From Telluria mixta (GTDB taxonomy: Bacteria > Pseudomonadota > Gammaproteobacteria > Burkholderiales > Burkholderiaceae_D): a DNA stretch of 64,000 nucleotides. The notes below the pieces were generated by a model. That model was given only the letters and a program-made list of their open reading frames with translations, did not search any database and was not told the DNA's origin. The number at the start of each line of letters is the position of its first letter. The first letter of the stretch is position 1. Of this stretch, positions 42,980-51,140 are shown in pieces. The stretch spans positions 6,758,001 to 6,822,000 of the forward strand of contig NZ_CP119520.1 in assembly GCF_029223865.1 (NCBI RefSeq). Direction: 5' to 3'. A program made the translations under genes and the position numbers.

Positions 42980-43285
42980 TTACGGCGAGGCCCTGCAGCT
43001 CCGCATGCACTCGTTGTACACGTAGCTGTAGACACCCTGAGCCTGCTGCTCCGCGTACCCCGGCACGCTGGCCAGGCAGGCGGATCGGGCGTTCGGGTCC
43101 GCCAGCCCGTTGCAGTAATTGGTCTGCTGCGTCGTGTAATACGATTTCGCCGAGGCATAGGCGTCCTGCGCGTATCGGGTACACGCACCATTGCAGACTT
43201 CGTAGCTCGCCGCGAAAGCGGTGGAAACCATCATCGCGCCTGCGAGGGCGAGGAGCTTGAACGACATGCCGGGAGAGATTTTCAT
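42980..43285 (-). CDS. Small six-cysteine exported protein B
   Basis: 101 residues from the ATG at 43285 (AGGAGTC upstream). Signal peptide ends STAFAA. Same six-cysteine frame as protein A with identical spacing within each pair (VCNGAC, NYCNGLADPNARSAC, ECMRSC); the block AYAEQQAQ/GYAEQQAQ and NYCN.LADP are shared. First gene of the pair, with the AT-rich 365-nt region upstream as its likely promoter. Function unknown. Confidence 0.8.
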   Translation of the reverse strand: MKISPGMSFKLLALAGAMMVSTAFAASYEVCNGACTRYAQDAYASAKSYYTTQQTNYCNGLADPNARSACLASVPGYAEQQAQGVYSYVYNECMRSCRASP

Positions 43286-43650
43286 ACGGGTCGACTCCTG
43301 AAAAAAATTCAAAGGAACACCACAACGGTTGTCATCGGATGCTGCGACTCCGGCGCCGGAAAATCCCTGCCTTATGCATCCGAATCATATCGATCCTAAT
43401 CAGCCGCATATCCCGCGACAATGTTAAATTCCTCAACACTTATAATGAAATCGATCAAAACAGAAATGCGATATGCGGCGGAGATAATTGAAAAGATAAA
43501 GACGTCATCATCCCTCCCGAAAGGACATTTCTCACACATTTACACGGATCGGATAGAAGCGGGAATTCGGGATCTGCCGCATTGCACGGCGGAGAAACAC
43601 AGGTGGGGCAAGACGGACGCGCCGGCCGCGGCCGGCGCTGTGGGTGCAGG
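43286..43650. other. AT-rich gene-free interval with inverted repeats
   Basis: About 365 nt with no convincing gene. The middle (43380-43560) is clearly AT-richer than its surroundings. It contains perfect 10-bp arms GCCGCATATC (43403) and GATATGCGGC (43470) enclosing an AT-rich 57-nt loop, and near the right end a 20-bp palindrome made of GCCGGCC-type sequence (43619-43638) just past the mutarotase stop, which may act as a weak terminator. A 133-codon open frame starting at 43421 has no family resemblance and is not called. Confidence 0.6.
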
Positions 43651-43980
43651 TCAATCCATGTGGAACACGGGCTCCATCATCGCCCAGTGCTCGCCTTCGG
43701 CGCGGCTGGCCAGCGGCACCTGGCACGGGCTGCAGAACGTCCACCAGCGCTGCGTTTCCGGGTCGGCCGCGATATGCGCCATGTCGGCGGCGAAATCCGT
43801 ACCGTGGTATTCCCAATAGCCGAACATCAGGTTTTCCGGCTCACGCAGGAAAATCGTGTAATTGCGCACATTGGCTTCCGTAAGACGGGCCAGCACCTGC
43901 GGCCACACGGCCGCGTGCAGCGCTTTGTATTCCGCGATCTTTTCCGGCACGATGCCGATGACCATTCCCATTCTTTGCAT
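43651..43980 (-). CDS. L-fucose/L-rhamnose mutarotase (RhaM-like)
   Basis: 109 residues, ATG at 43980 after GGAGCTCTAC. Dimeric alpha/beta-barrel mutarotase fold: GIVPEKIAEYKALHAAVWPQ with the catalytic His, VRNYTIFLREPENLMFGYWE, and MAHIAADPETQRWWTFC with the WW pair of the sugar pocket. Interconverts alpha and beta anomers. The family covers L-rhamnose and L-fucose; L-fucose is preferred here because the whole cluster encodes fucose catabolism. Last gene of the unit, 10 nt after the lactonase. Confidence 0.87.
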   Translation of the reverse strand: MQRMGMVIGIVPEKIAEYKALHAAVWPQVLARLTEANVRNYTIFLREPENLMFGYWEYHGTDFAADMAHIAADPETQRWWTFCSPCQVPLASRAEGEHWAMMEPVFHMD

Positions 43981-43990
43981 GTAGAGCTCC

Positions 43991-44821
43991 TCAGTCGATA
44001 CGGTAGAAACGCAGGGCATTCAGCCCGAACACGGCAAGCCGGTCGGCACCGGACAGACCCTCCAGCAGGGACGCGCAGGCGCCGAGCCAGCGCGCATAAT
44101 CGGCGGCCAGGTTCAACACCGGCCAGTCGCTGCCCCAGATCAGGCGGCGCGGCCCGAAGCAGTCGAGCAGGTGGTCAACGTACGGCCGCAGGCGGTCGAC
44201 GTCCCAGCCGGCGCCTGCTTCGGTGACGAGTCCGGACAGCTTGCAGCTCACCTGCGGCAGTGCGGCCAGCCGCGCGATGTCGGTCCGCCACGGCTCCAGC
44301 GTGCCTTCCGCGACGAGCGGCTTGGCGCCGTGGTCGATCACGATGGGCAGGTCCGGATGGCGTACCGCGAACGCATGCAGGGCGGGCAGATGGCGCGGCA
44401 GCACCAGCGCGTCGAAGCTGAGGCCATGGCGCAGCATCGCGTCGACGGCAGGCGCCAGCGCCGCGTCGGCTATCCAGTTGTCGTCCTCGAGGTCCTGCAG
44501 CATGGGCCGCAAGCCTTTGAGCAGGGAGTCCCCCGCGAGCGCGGCGATCCGCGCCGGCGCGTCGGGCGCCTTCAGGTCCACCCAGCCGACCACGCCGCCG
44601 ATGAAGGTGTGCGCGCGGGCCAGGCCGAGCATGAAGCGCGTGTCGTCCTCGTTGGGCATCGACTGCACGAGCACCGTCTTCGCGACGCGGTGCTGCGCGA
44701 GCAGCGGCGCCAGGTCGGCGGGGAAGAAATCGCGGTAGATGGCGGCCAGGTCCGGCGGCGGCCATGCGCCGTTGCGGTCGGCCAGCCGCCAGAAGTGTTG
44801 ATGGGCGTCGACGAGCATCAT
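43991..44821 (-). CDS. L-fucono-lactonase, amidohydrolase superfamily
   Basis: 276 residues. LVDAHQHFWRLADRNGAWPP is the hallmark opening (HxH metal site) of the L-fuconolactonase/L-rhamnono-lactonase group (COG3618). Further motifs: GVVGWVDLKAPDAPARI, LPIVIDHGAKPLV with a metal or substrate His, CKLSGLVTEAG, and RLIWGSDWPVLNL with the active-site Asp. Hydrolyses L-fucono-lactone to L-fuconate, step 2 of the non-phosphorylating pathway. The second ATG at 44818 is better spaced from GGAGG than the first at 44821. Between the GntR regulator and the mutarotase. Confidence 0.9.
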   Translation of the reverse strand: MMLVDAHQHFWRLADRNGAWPPPDLAAIYRDFFPADLAPLLAQHRVAKTVLVQSMPNEDDTRFMLGLARAHTFIGGVVGWVDLKAPDAPARIAALAGDSLLKGLRPMLQDLEDDNWIADAALAPAVDAMLRHGLSFDALVLPRHLPALHAFAVRHPDLPIVIDHGAKPLVAEGTLEPWRTDIARLAALPQVSCKLSGLVTEAGAGWDVDRLRPYVDHLLDCFGPRRLIWGSDWPVLNLAADYARWLGACASLLEGLSGADRLAVFGLNALRFYRID

Positions 44822-44846
44822 GCTTCCTCCCGCGCCCGCGGGAGCG

Positions 44847-45761
44847 TCAGCCCGGGTGCGCCTTCATTTCCCTGACACGGATCGATTGCAGCAGGGTGCT
44901 GCGTGCGGAACTCAGGTGGACGCGCATCGCCTCGCGCGCGCCCGCGACGTCGCGCCGCGCCAGCGCGCGCAGGATGTCCAGGTGCTCGTGCACCGCGTAC
45001 TCGTTGCGCACCATTTCCTGCGACTTGTCCCACTGGTAGTGGTAGTGGAACACGAGCGACACGAGGTCGAAGAAGCCCTGCGCGAAGCGGTTGTCCAGTT
45101 GCCCCATCAGGAACGCGTGGAAATCGCGGTCGAGCGCCGGAAAATCCTTGTGGTGCGTCGGCATGACGGACCCCAGCTGCTCGTGCCGCGCGATCAGTTG
45201 CTGCAGTTCCGCGAAGGCCGGCGAATCCGGCGGCAGCGCGGCGAAGCGGTCGATCGCGGCGAACTCGAACATCTGGCGCACGTCGGCCAGCTCCATCGCG
45301 AACGAGCGGTCGAACGCGCACAGGCGCCAGCCCCCGCGCGGCTTCTTTTCGATCAGGCCCGAATGCGAGAAGCCGATCAGGAATTCGCGCACGCTGATCG
45401 TGCTCGTGCCGGCCGCGCGCGCCAGCTCCGTCTCCGAGAACTCGGCGCCGGGCGGCAGGTCGCTGTGATAGATGCGCTCCATCAGCACTTCGCGGATGCG
45501 GTCGGCGCCCGTGCGCAGCTCGTCCAGGTCGAAGTAATCCGTGCGGACGGGCTTGCGCAGCAGCCGGCGTTCCTTCAGGTCGCTGATCAGGCCGCACTCG
45601 TGAAAGTGCGCCAGCGCGCTGCGGATCGCCGTGCGGCTGCCCTCGCCCAGTTCGGCCATGTGCTGCTCGGTCGGCAGCGGTTCGCCGACCCTTACGTGGT
45701 CGGCAATGTATTGGAGCAGCAGGTTCGCACTGCGCTTGAAGATGGTCGGAGGTCGGGCCAT
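44847..45761 (-). CDS. GntR/FadR-type regulator with two winged-helix modules, probable fucose regulator
   Basis: 304 residues. Residues about 8-70 read like a GntR winged helix (LLLQYIADHVRVGEPLPTEQ, SRTAIRSALAHFHECGLISD). A second and clearer one spans about 85-150 (IREVLMERIYHSDLPPGAEF, SETELARAAGTSTISVREFL). The FCD ligand-binding domain occupies the rest (FEFAAIDRFAALP, LDRDFHAFLM, EHLDILRALARRDVAGAREA). FCD proteins bind sugar acids such as fuconate through a metal site. Two N-terminal wHTH modules are unusual. Lies inside the fucose unit between the dehydrogenase and lactonase and probably binds the AT-rich sites at 46877 and 53719. Confidence 0.85.
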   Translation of the reverse strand: MARPPTIFKRSANLLLQYIADHVRVGEPLPTEQHMAELGEGSRTAIRSALAHFHECGLISDLKERRLLRKPVRTDYFDLDELRTGADRIREVLMERIYHSDLPPGAEFSETELARAAGTSTISVREFLIGFSHSGLIEKKPRGGWRLCAFDRSFAMELADVRQMFEFAAIDRFAALPPDSPAFAELQQLIARHEQLGSVMPTHHKDFPALDRDFHAFLMGQLDNRFAQGFFDLVSLVFHYHYQWDKSQEMVRNEYAVHEHLDILRALARRDVAGAREAMRVHLSSARSTLLQSIRVREMKAHPG

Positions 45762-45840
45762 GAAGTCCGGAATCGAGAACGCCGGGTGGACAATCCCCCA
45801 TTCTACCGGAACTCGCCGCCGCGCTGGGAAGCGGCATCAT

Positions 45841-46859
45841 TCACACCTCGACGATGGCCTTGATCACGCCGCTGGCCGGGTCCATCCAGCGCGGCAGCGT
45901 GTCGATGAACTCGTCCAGCGTGGCGCGGTGCGTGTTCATCGCCCGCGTCGGCACCAGCCCGGCCTTCATGGCCGCGAGCACCTCGCGGAAATCGTCCACG
46001 GTCGCGTTGCGGCTGCCGAGCAGGGTCGTCTCGCGTTTGTGGAATTCCGGGTCGGCGAACGAAATCCGTTCCGGCACGATCGACACGAGGACGTACGTGC
46101 CGCCGTGGGCGACGAAATCCAGGCCCCGCTCCATCGCCTTGATGTTGCCGGTGGCGTCGAACACGGCGTCGAAGAAGTCGCCGCCCGTGATCTCGCGCAG
46201 CGCGTCGAGGTCGCCCTCGCCCGCCGTCACCGTGTGCGCGACCTTCAGCACGTCGCGGCAGAAGCCGAGGCGGTCCGCGCGCGCGTCGAGCACCGTCACC
46301 TGCGCGCCCTTCAGCGCCGCGAACAGGGCGACGGCCACGCCGATCGGCCCCGCCCGACGACCAGCACGCGCTGCCCCTCGGTCACGGCGCCGCGGCGGAC
46401 CGCATGCATGCCGATGGCGAGGAATTCCAGCATCGCGGCATCGTCGAGCGAGATGCCTTCCGTCTTGAGGACGAACTGCGCCGGGACCGTGAGGTACTCG
46501 GCCATGCCGCCGTCACGGTGCACGCCCAGCACCTGGATGCGCGTGCAGCAATTCGTCTTGCCCTTGCGGCAGGCGACGCAGTCGCCGCACGACAGGTACG
46601 GCATCACGAACACCTCGTCGCCCGGCGCGAGGCCGGAGCCCGCTGGCGCCGTGGCCACTTCGCCGGACAGCTCGTGCCCCATCACGCGCGGATACGCGAG
46701 GAACGGCTGCGTGCCGCGGAAAATATGCATGTCCGTGCCGCACACGCCGATACGCCGTACGCGCAGCAGCACTTCGCCCGGACCGGCCTCCGGCACGGGC
46801 TTGAAGCCCAGCTGCAGGTCGCCGGGGGATTCGCATACCACGCACTTCATCTGACTCAT
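45841..46859 (-). pseudogene. Zinc-dependent alcohol dehydrogenase, frameshifted
   Basis: Medium-chain dehydrogenase in two frames. The first part, from the ATG at 46859 (GAAAGGCGAC upstream), has GVCGTDMHIFRG (catalytic Zn Cys), MGHELSGEVA, and the structural-zinc cysteines in CGDCVACRKGKTNCC. The frame breaks at VLVVG, where the Rossmann motif should read GAGPIG, and resumes as VALFAALKGAQVTVLDAR to a normal C-terminus at 45841. One base is missing in the C-run at 46353-46355 (minus-strand GGGCGGGG where GGGGCGGGG is needed). Restoring it gives a full protein of about 340 residues. Either a sequencing error in a homopolymer or a recent inactivation. First gene of the unit with GntR, lactonase and mutarotase. 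The substrate is unclear; in this context a fucose-derived alcohol or sugar. Confidence 0.88.
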
Positions 46860-46876
46860 GTTGTCGCCTTTCGTTT

Positions 46877-46905
46877 TGTATTCTATAAATTTAAAACATT
46901 TATAG
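46877..46905 (-). promoter_or_regulatory. AT-rich operator before the ADH/GntR/lactonase unit
   Basis: Contains a perfect inverted repeat CTATAAAT, 7 nt, ATTTATAG (46883-46905). The 23 nt from 46877 (TGTATTCTATAAATT, one variable base, AAAACAT) recur with one mismatch at 53719 before the other fucose unit. It lies 18 nt upstream of the dehydrogenase start. Probable binding site of the fucose regulator; inferred. Confidence 0.65.
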
Positions 46906-46979
46906 CTGCAAAGCAAACGAAAACCGCTATCAGCACGTATGAAATTGCGCAGCCGGCGCGAGCGCGCCGGCGGAAAGGC

Positions 46980-48110
46980 TCAGGCCAGGCAGTCCGGCCC
47001 GATGTCGCGCACGGATTGCACGCCCGTCAGGACCATGCTGGTCCGGATGTCTTTTTCGAGGATGGCGAGCAGGTTGCGCACGCCGGCCGCGCCGCCCGTC
47101 GCGAGCGCGTAGATGAACGCGCGGCCGATCAGGACGCCGTCCGCGCCCAGCGCCAGCAGCCGGACGACGTCCAGGCCCGTGCGCACGCCGGAATCGGCGA
47201 AGATCGTCAGGTCGCCCTTCACCGCCGCCGCGATGGACGGCAGCGCCTTCGCCGTGGACAGTGCGCCGTCCAGCTGGCGCCCGCCGTGGTTCGAGACGAC
47301 GATGCCGTCCGCGCCGAACGCCTTCGCGTCGCGCGCGTCGTCGGCGTCGAGGATGCCCTTGATGACCATGGGGCCCTGCCATTCGTCGCGGATCCATTGC
47401 AGGTCGCTCCAGCTGATGCCCGGATCGAAGTTGGCGGCCAGCCAGCCGATGTAGTCCGCGAGGCCCGTCGCGTGGCCGCGGTAGGCGGAGATGTTGCCCA
47501 GGTCGTGCGGCCGGCCGAACAGGCCCACGTCGAAGGCCCAGCGCGGATGCAGCATCGCCTGCAGCACGCGGCGCAGCGGGCCGTGGCGGCCGCTCATGCC
47601 GGAATGGGCGTCGCGGTAGCGTGCGCCCGGCACCGGCATGTCGACGGTGAACACGAGCGTATCGATGTTCAGCTCGCGCGCGCGGCGCAGGTAGTCGCGC
47701 ATGAAGCCGCGGTCCTTCAGTACGTACAGCTGGCACCACAGCGGCTGCGACGATTCCGCCGCCACCTCGGCCAGCGGGCACACGGAGACGGTCGACTGGA
47801 TGAACGGGATATTGCGTTCCGCCGCCACCCGCGCCGCCTGCACCTCGCCGCGGCGCGCGTACATGCCCGCGAGGCCGATCGGGGCCAGCGCCAGCGGCAG
47901 GCCGCGCTTCACGCCGAACCACTCGGTCGACAGATCGAGGGTTTCGGAACCCTTCAGCACGCGCTGGCGCAGGCTCACGGCCTGCAGATCGTCCACGTTG
48001 TGGCGCAACGTCGACTCGGTGCCGGAGCCGCCGTCGAGATAATGGAACAGGAACGGCGGCAAACGGCGGCGCGCCGCCTCGCGATAGTCGGTGGCGGAAG
48101 AAATGATCAT
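46980..48110 (-). CDS. lldD: FMN-dependent L-lactate dehydrogenase
   Basis: 376 residues, alpha-hydroxy-acid oxidase family. Opening [20 protein letters not shown], then [28 protein letters not shown], and the active-site block [15 protein letters not shown] (catalytic His) with [20 protein letters not shown] and [12 protein letters not shown] for FMN phosphate. Oxidises L-lactate to pyruvate, passing electrons to quinone. As last gene of the fucose unit it would remove the L-lactate formed when the FAH hydrolase cleaves diketo-deoxyfuconate. 9 nt after the SDR gene; no strong ribosome-binding site. Confidence 0.92.
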   Translation of the reverse strand: MIISSATDYREAARRRLPPFLFHYLDGGSGTESTLRHNVDDLQAVSLRQRVLKGSETLDLSTEWFGVKRGLPLALAPIGLAGMYARRGEVQAARVAAERNIPFIQSTVSVCPLAEVAAESSQPLWCQLYVLKDRGFMRDYLRRARELNIDTLVFTVDMPVPGARYRDAHSGMSGRHGPLRRVLQAMLHPRWAFDVGLFGRPHDLGNISAYRGHATGLADYIGWLAANFDPGISWSDLQWIRDEWQGPMVIKGILDADDARDAKAFGADGIVVSNHGGRQLDGALSTAKALPSIAAAVKGDLTIFADSGVRTGLDVVRLLALGADGVLIGRAFIYALATGGAAGVRNLLAILEKDIRTSMVLTGVQSVRDIGPDCLA

Positions 48111-48119
48111 CGAGCGGCT

Positions 48120-48884
48120 TTATGTGTTCAGGGTGATGAAGCCGCCGTCGATCGGATAATCGGTTCCGGTGATGAAGGCAGCCTCTTTGCTGCACAAGTA
48201 TAGCGCGAGCGCCGCCACTTCGTCCGGCCTGGCCATGCGGCCGATCGGCTGCGTCTTCGACAGCTGCTCGAACATCTCCGCTTCGCGGCCCGGATAATTC
48301 CGCGCGAGGAAGCCGTCCACGAACGGCGTGTGCACGCGGCCCGGAGAAATCGAATTGCAGCGGATCCCGTCCTGCAGGTAGTCTTTCGCGACCGACAGCG
48401 TCATCGCCATCACGGCGCCCTTCGCCGTGGAATACGCGAAGCGCTCCTTGATGCCCACCCACGCGGCCACGGACGCCATGTTGAGGATGACGCCGCCGCC
48501 GTTCGCGCGCAGTTGCGGGATCGCGGCGTGCAGGCAGTTGTAGACGCCCTTGACGTTCACGCTCATGACGCGGTCGAAGTCCTCTTCGCTCGTCGTGTCG
48601 GCCTTGCCGATGTGGGCGATGCCGGCGTTGTTGACGAGGATGTCGAACGGGCCGATCGTTGCCATCAGCGCTTCCACGTCGGCCTGGCGCGACACGTCGC
48701 AGGCGTGCGAGGTGACGCGGCCGGCCTCTTCCCGGATCTCGCGCACCACCTGCACGCAGGCGGCGTCGTTCAGGTCGACCACGTGGACATGCGCCCCCTG
48801 GCGCGCGAACAGCTGGGCGATCGCCTTGCCGATGCCGCTGCCGCCGCCAGTGACGACGGCGGTCTTGTCATTCAGTTCAAACAC
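48120..48884 (-). CDS. SDR dehydrogenase, probable 2-keto-3-deoxy-L-fuconate dehydrogenase
   Basis: 254 residues from a GTG at 48884 (GGGAG upstream), overlapping the fucP stop by 8 nt; longer starts would run into fucP and encode Cys/Arg-rich residues. Classical short-chain dehydrogenase: AVVTGGGSGIGKAIAQLFAR (NAD binding), VDLNDA with Asp for NAD(H) preference, NNAGIAHIG, catalytic Ser in MASVAAWVG, YSTAK (Tyr/Lys), and the C-terminal FITGTDYPIDGGFIT. In the known L-fucose pathway an SDR oxidises the C4 hydroxyl of 2-keto-3-deoxy-L-fuconate. An alternative role as L-fucose dehydrogenase is possible because some of those are also SDRs. Confidence 0.88.
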   Translation of the reverse strand: MFELNDKTAVVTGGGSGIGKAIAQLFARQGAHVHVVDLNDAACVQVVREIREEAGRVTSHACDVSRQADVEALMATIGPFDILVNNAGIAHIGKADTTSEEDFDRVMSVNVKGVYNCLHAAIPQLRANGGGVILNMASVAAWVGIKERFAYSTAKGAVMAMTLSVAKDYLQDGIRCNSISPGRVHTPFVDGFLARNYPGREAEMFEQLSKTQPIGRMARPDEVAALALYLCSKEAAFITGTDYPIDGGFITLNT

Positions 48885-50178
48885 GTTTCGTGACTCCCAT
48901 GGAAGATGCCGTGGCGGTGCGCGCATCCCGGCTGTCCTGCAGCAGGCAGGCGCGCGCGAACCAGGCGATGACGACGAAGCACAGCAGCGGCACCGCATAG
49001 CCGTACTGCACGTTGTGCGTCACGTCGCTGACGTAGCCGAACAGCAGCGGCAGCAACGCGCCGCCCACGATAGCCATGATGATCAGGCCGCTGCCCATGT
49101 CGGCGTGATGGCCGGCGCCCTGCAGGCCCAGCGAGAAAATGGTGGGGAACATGATCGACATGAAGAACGCGATGCCGATCACCGCCGCGAGGCTGGCGAC
49201 GCCCTGCGCCACCATCGCCACCGCCGCCAGCGCCATGCAGGCCAGCGCGTACATCCACAGCAGCCGGGCCGGCGCCACGACGCGCATCAGGCCCGTGCCG
49301 ACGAAGCGGCCCACCATGAACGCCATGCCGCAGCCCCACCCGAGGTAGTCCGCCGCCGTCACCGGCGACACGCCCGCCGACCGGGTGGCGTACAGGATGA
49401 AGAAGCTGAACACGCACACCTGCGCGCCCACGTAGAAAAACTGGGCGATCGCGCCGCGGCGGATCGACGGCACGGCCAGCGCCTCGCCGAGCGAACTCTT
49501 GGCCGGCGCGTTGTCCGACCGGCCGCCGACTTCCGGCAGTTTCAGGAACCAGAACACGACGGCGATGGCGAGGATGACGAGCCCCAGCATCATGTACGGC
49601 CCCTTCACGCTGGCCGCTTCCGCCGCCAGCGCCGCCTGGCGCGCCGCTTCCGGCATCGCGGCGAGCTGCGCGTCGTCGGCGCCGTGCACGAGGATCAGGC
49701 GCGCGCCGATGATCGGCGCCAGGGTGGCGGCCAGGCCGTTGAACGACTGGGCCAGGTTGATGCGCTGGGCCGCGCGGTCCGGCCGGCCCAGCAGCGTCAC
49801 ATACGGATTGGCCGCCGTTTCCAGGATCGTCAGGCCGCACGCGATGGTGAACAGCGCGGCCAGGAACACCACGTACTGCTGCGTGTTCGCGGCCGGGATG
49901 AACATCATAGAGCCGGTCGCGAACAGCAGCAGGCCGCAGATGATCGCCGCCTTGTACCCTGCCCGGCGGATCAGCAGGCCCGCCGGCAGCGCCATCACGA
50001 AGTAGGCGATGAACACGGCCGAATCCACCAGCGCCGACTGCAGCACCGTCAGGCTGAACGAACGCCGCAGGTGCGGGATCAGGATCGGGTCGAGATTGTG
50101 GACGAACCCCCACATGAAAAACAGTGTGGTGATCATCACGAGGGAAAACCGGTACTGCCGCGTCGAGGGGTCCGTCAT
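48877..50178 (-). CDS. fucP: L-fucose:H+ symporter FucP
   Basis: 433 residues, twelve predicted membrane helices. FucP/GluP hallmarks: TTLFFMWGFVHNLDPILIPH near the N-terminus with the conserved Asn-Asp pair, AYFVMALPAGLLIRRAGYKA, LETAANPYVTLLG, AQSFNGLAATLAPIIG and SIMFPTIFSLGLQG. Brings L-fucose across the inner membrane with protons. The stop codon overlaps the GTG start of the SDR gene. It lies 52 nt downstream of the FAH hydrolase and is central to assigning the whole cluster to fucose. Confidence 0.93.
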   Translation of the reverse strand: MTDPSTRQYRFSLVMITTLFFMWGFVHNLDPILIPHLRRSFSLTVLQSALVDSAVFIAYFVMALPAGLLIRRAGYKAAIICGLLLFATGSMMFIPAANTQQYVVFLAALFTIACGLTILETAANPYVTLLGRPDRAAQRINLAQSFNGLAATLAPIIGARLILVHGADDAQLAAMPEAARQAALAAEAASVKGPYMMLGLVILAIAVVFWFLKLPEVGGRSDNAPAKSSLGEALAVPSIRRGAIAQFFYVGAQVCVFSFFILYATRSAGVSPVTAADYLGWGCGMAFMVGRFVGTGLMRVVAPARLLWMYALACMALAAVAMVAQGVASLAAVIGIAFFMSIMFPTIFSLGLQGAGHHADMGSGLIIMAIVGGALLPLLFGYVSDVTHNVQYGYAVPLLCFVVIAWFARACLLQDSRDARTATASSMGVTKRV

Positions 50179-50230
50179 GTCTGCAAAGTCTCCGTGCTGG
50201 CGCTCGTGCGCCTTTTTTGATGAGAAACGA

Positions 50231-51097
50231 TCAGCCGTCGATCAGTGCCTCGTTCCAGGCGTGGACGGTCTGTTCCTGCTCGCCCAGCCCTTCGATGCCG
50301 AGGCGCATGCGGTCGCCCGGTTCCAGGTAGACCGGATCCGGCTTCTGGCCGAGGCCCACGCCCGGCGGGGTGCCGGTGCTGATCACGTCGCCCGGCTGCA
50401 GCGTCATGAAACGGCTGATGTAGCTGACCAGGTGCGCGACGGTGAACACCATCGTGCGGGTGTTGCCCGTCTGGTAGCGTTTGCCGTTCACTTCCAGCCA
50501 CATGTCCAGGTTCTGCGGATCCGGCACTTCGTCGGTCGTCACGAGCCACGGACCGACGGGGCCGAACGTGTCGCAGCCCTTGCCCTTGTCCCACTGGCCG
50601 CCCCGCTCCAGCTGGTATTCGCGCTCGGACAGGTCGTTCACGACGCAATAGCCGGCCACGTAATCGAGGGCGCTGGCTTCGTCGACGTAGCGCGCGCGCT
50701 TGCCGATGACGACGCCGAGCTCCACTTCCCAGTCGCTCTTGACCGAACCGCGCGGCAGCACGACGGCGTCGTTGCAGCCGATGATCGAACTGGTCGCCTT
50801 CGTGAACAACACCGGCTCGGCGGGAACGGCCATGCCCGATTCGGCCGCGTGGTCCGAGTAGTTCAGGCCCACGCAAATCAGCTTACCGATGTCGGCGACG
50901 ACGGGTGCGTAGCGGACCGGCTGCTCCACGACGGGCAGGCGGCTCGGGTCGACGTCGGACAGGCGCGCGATCGCGCCGGCGGCCAGCTGGGCCGAGGTCA
51001 GGTCGGGCAGCACGCCGGACAGGTCGCGGATCACGCCGTCGGCGTCCATCAGGCCAGGTTTCTCGGCGCCCTTCGGGCCGAATCGCAGCAGTTTCAT
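50231..51097 (-). CDS. FAH-family hydrolase, probable 2,4-diketo-3-deoxy-L-fuconate hydrolase
   Basis: 288 residues from the ATG at 51097 (AAAGGAAT upstream). Fumarylacetoacetate-hydrolase fold: KLICVGLNYSDHAAESGM, EPVLFTKATSSIIG, DWEVELGVVIGKRARYV (metal-binding acidic residues), GYCVVNDLSEREYQLERGGQ, and ISTGTPPGVGLGQKPD. Mg-dependent cleavage of the diketo acid gives pyruvate and L-lactate, the last committed step before LldD. The close family also acts on other acylpyruvates; the cluster makes the fucose role most likely. 43 nt after the aldo/keto reductase. Confidence 0.9.
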   Translation of the reverse strand: MKLLRFGPKGAEKPGLMDADGVIRDLSGVLPDLTSAQLAAGAIARLSDVDPSRLPVVEQPVRYAPVVADIGKLICVGLNYSDHAAESGMAVPAEPVLFTKATSSIIGCNDAVVLPRGSVKSDWEVELGVVIGKRARYVDEASALDYVAGYCVVNDLSEREYQLERGGQWDKGKGCDTFGPVGPWLVTTDEVPDPQNLDMWLEVNGKRYQTGNTRTMVFTVAHLVSYISRFMTLQPGDVISTGTPPGVGLGQKPDPVYLEPGDRMRLGIEGLGEQEQTVHAWNEALIDG

Positions 51098-51140
51098 GGT
51101 ATTCCTTTGGTACGGTGATATGAAAAGATCAAGCGGAAGA

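Noticed and set aside
43421..43819. A 133-codon plus-strand frame in the AT-rich gap, beginning with plausible lysine/isoleucine-rich residues.
   Set aside because: It continues antisense into the mutarotase gene, has no ribosome-binding site and no recognisable domain.
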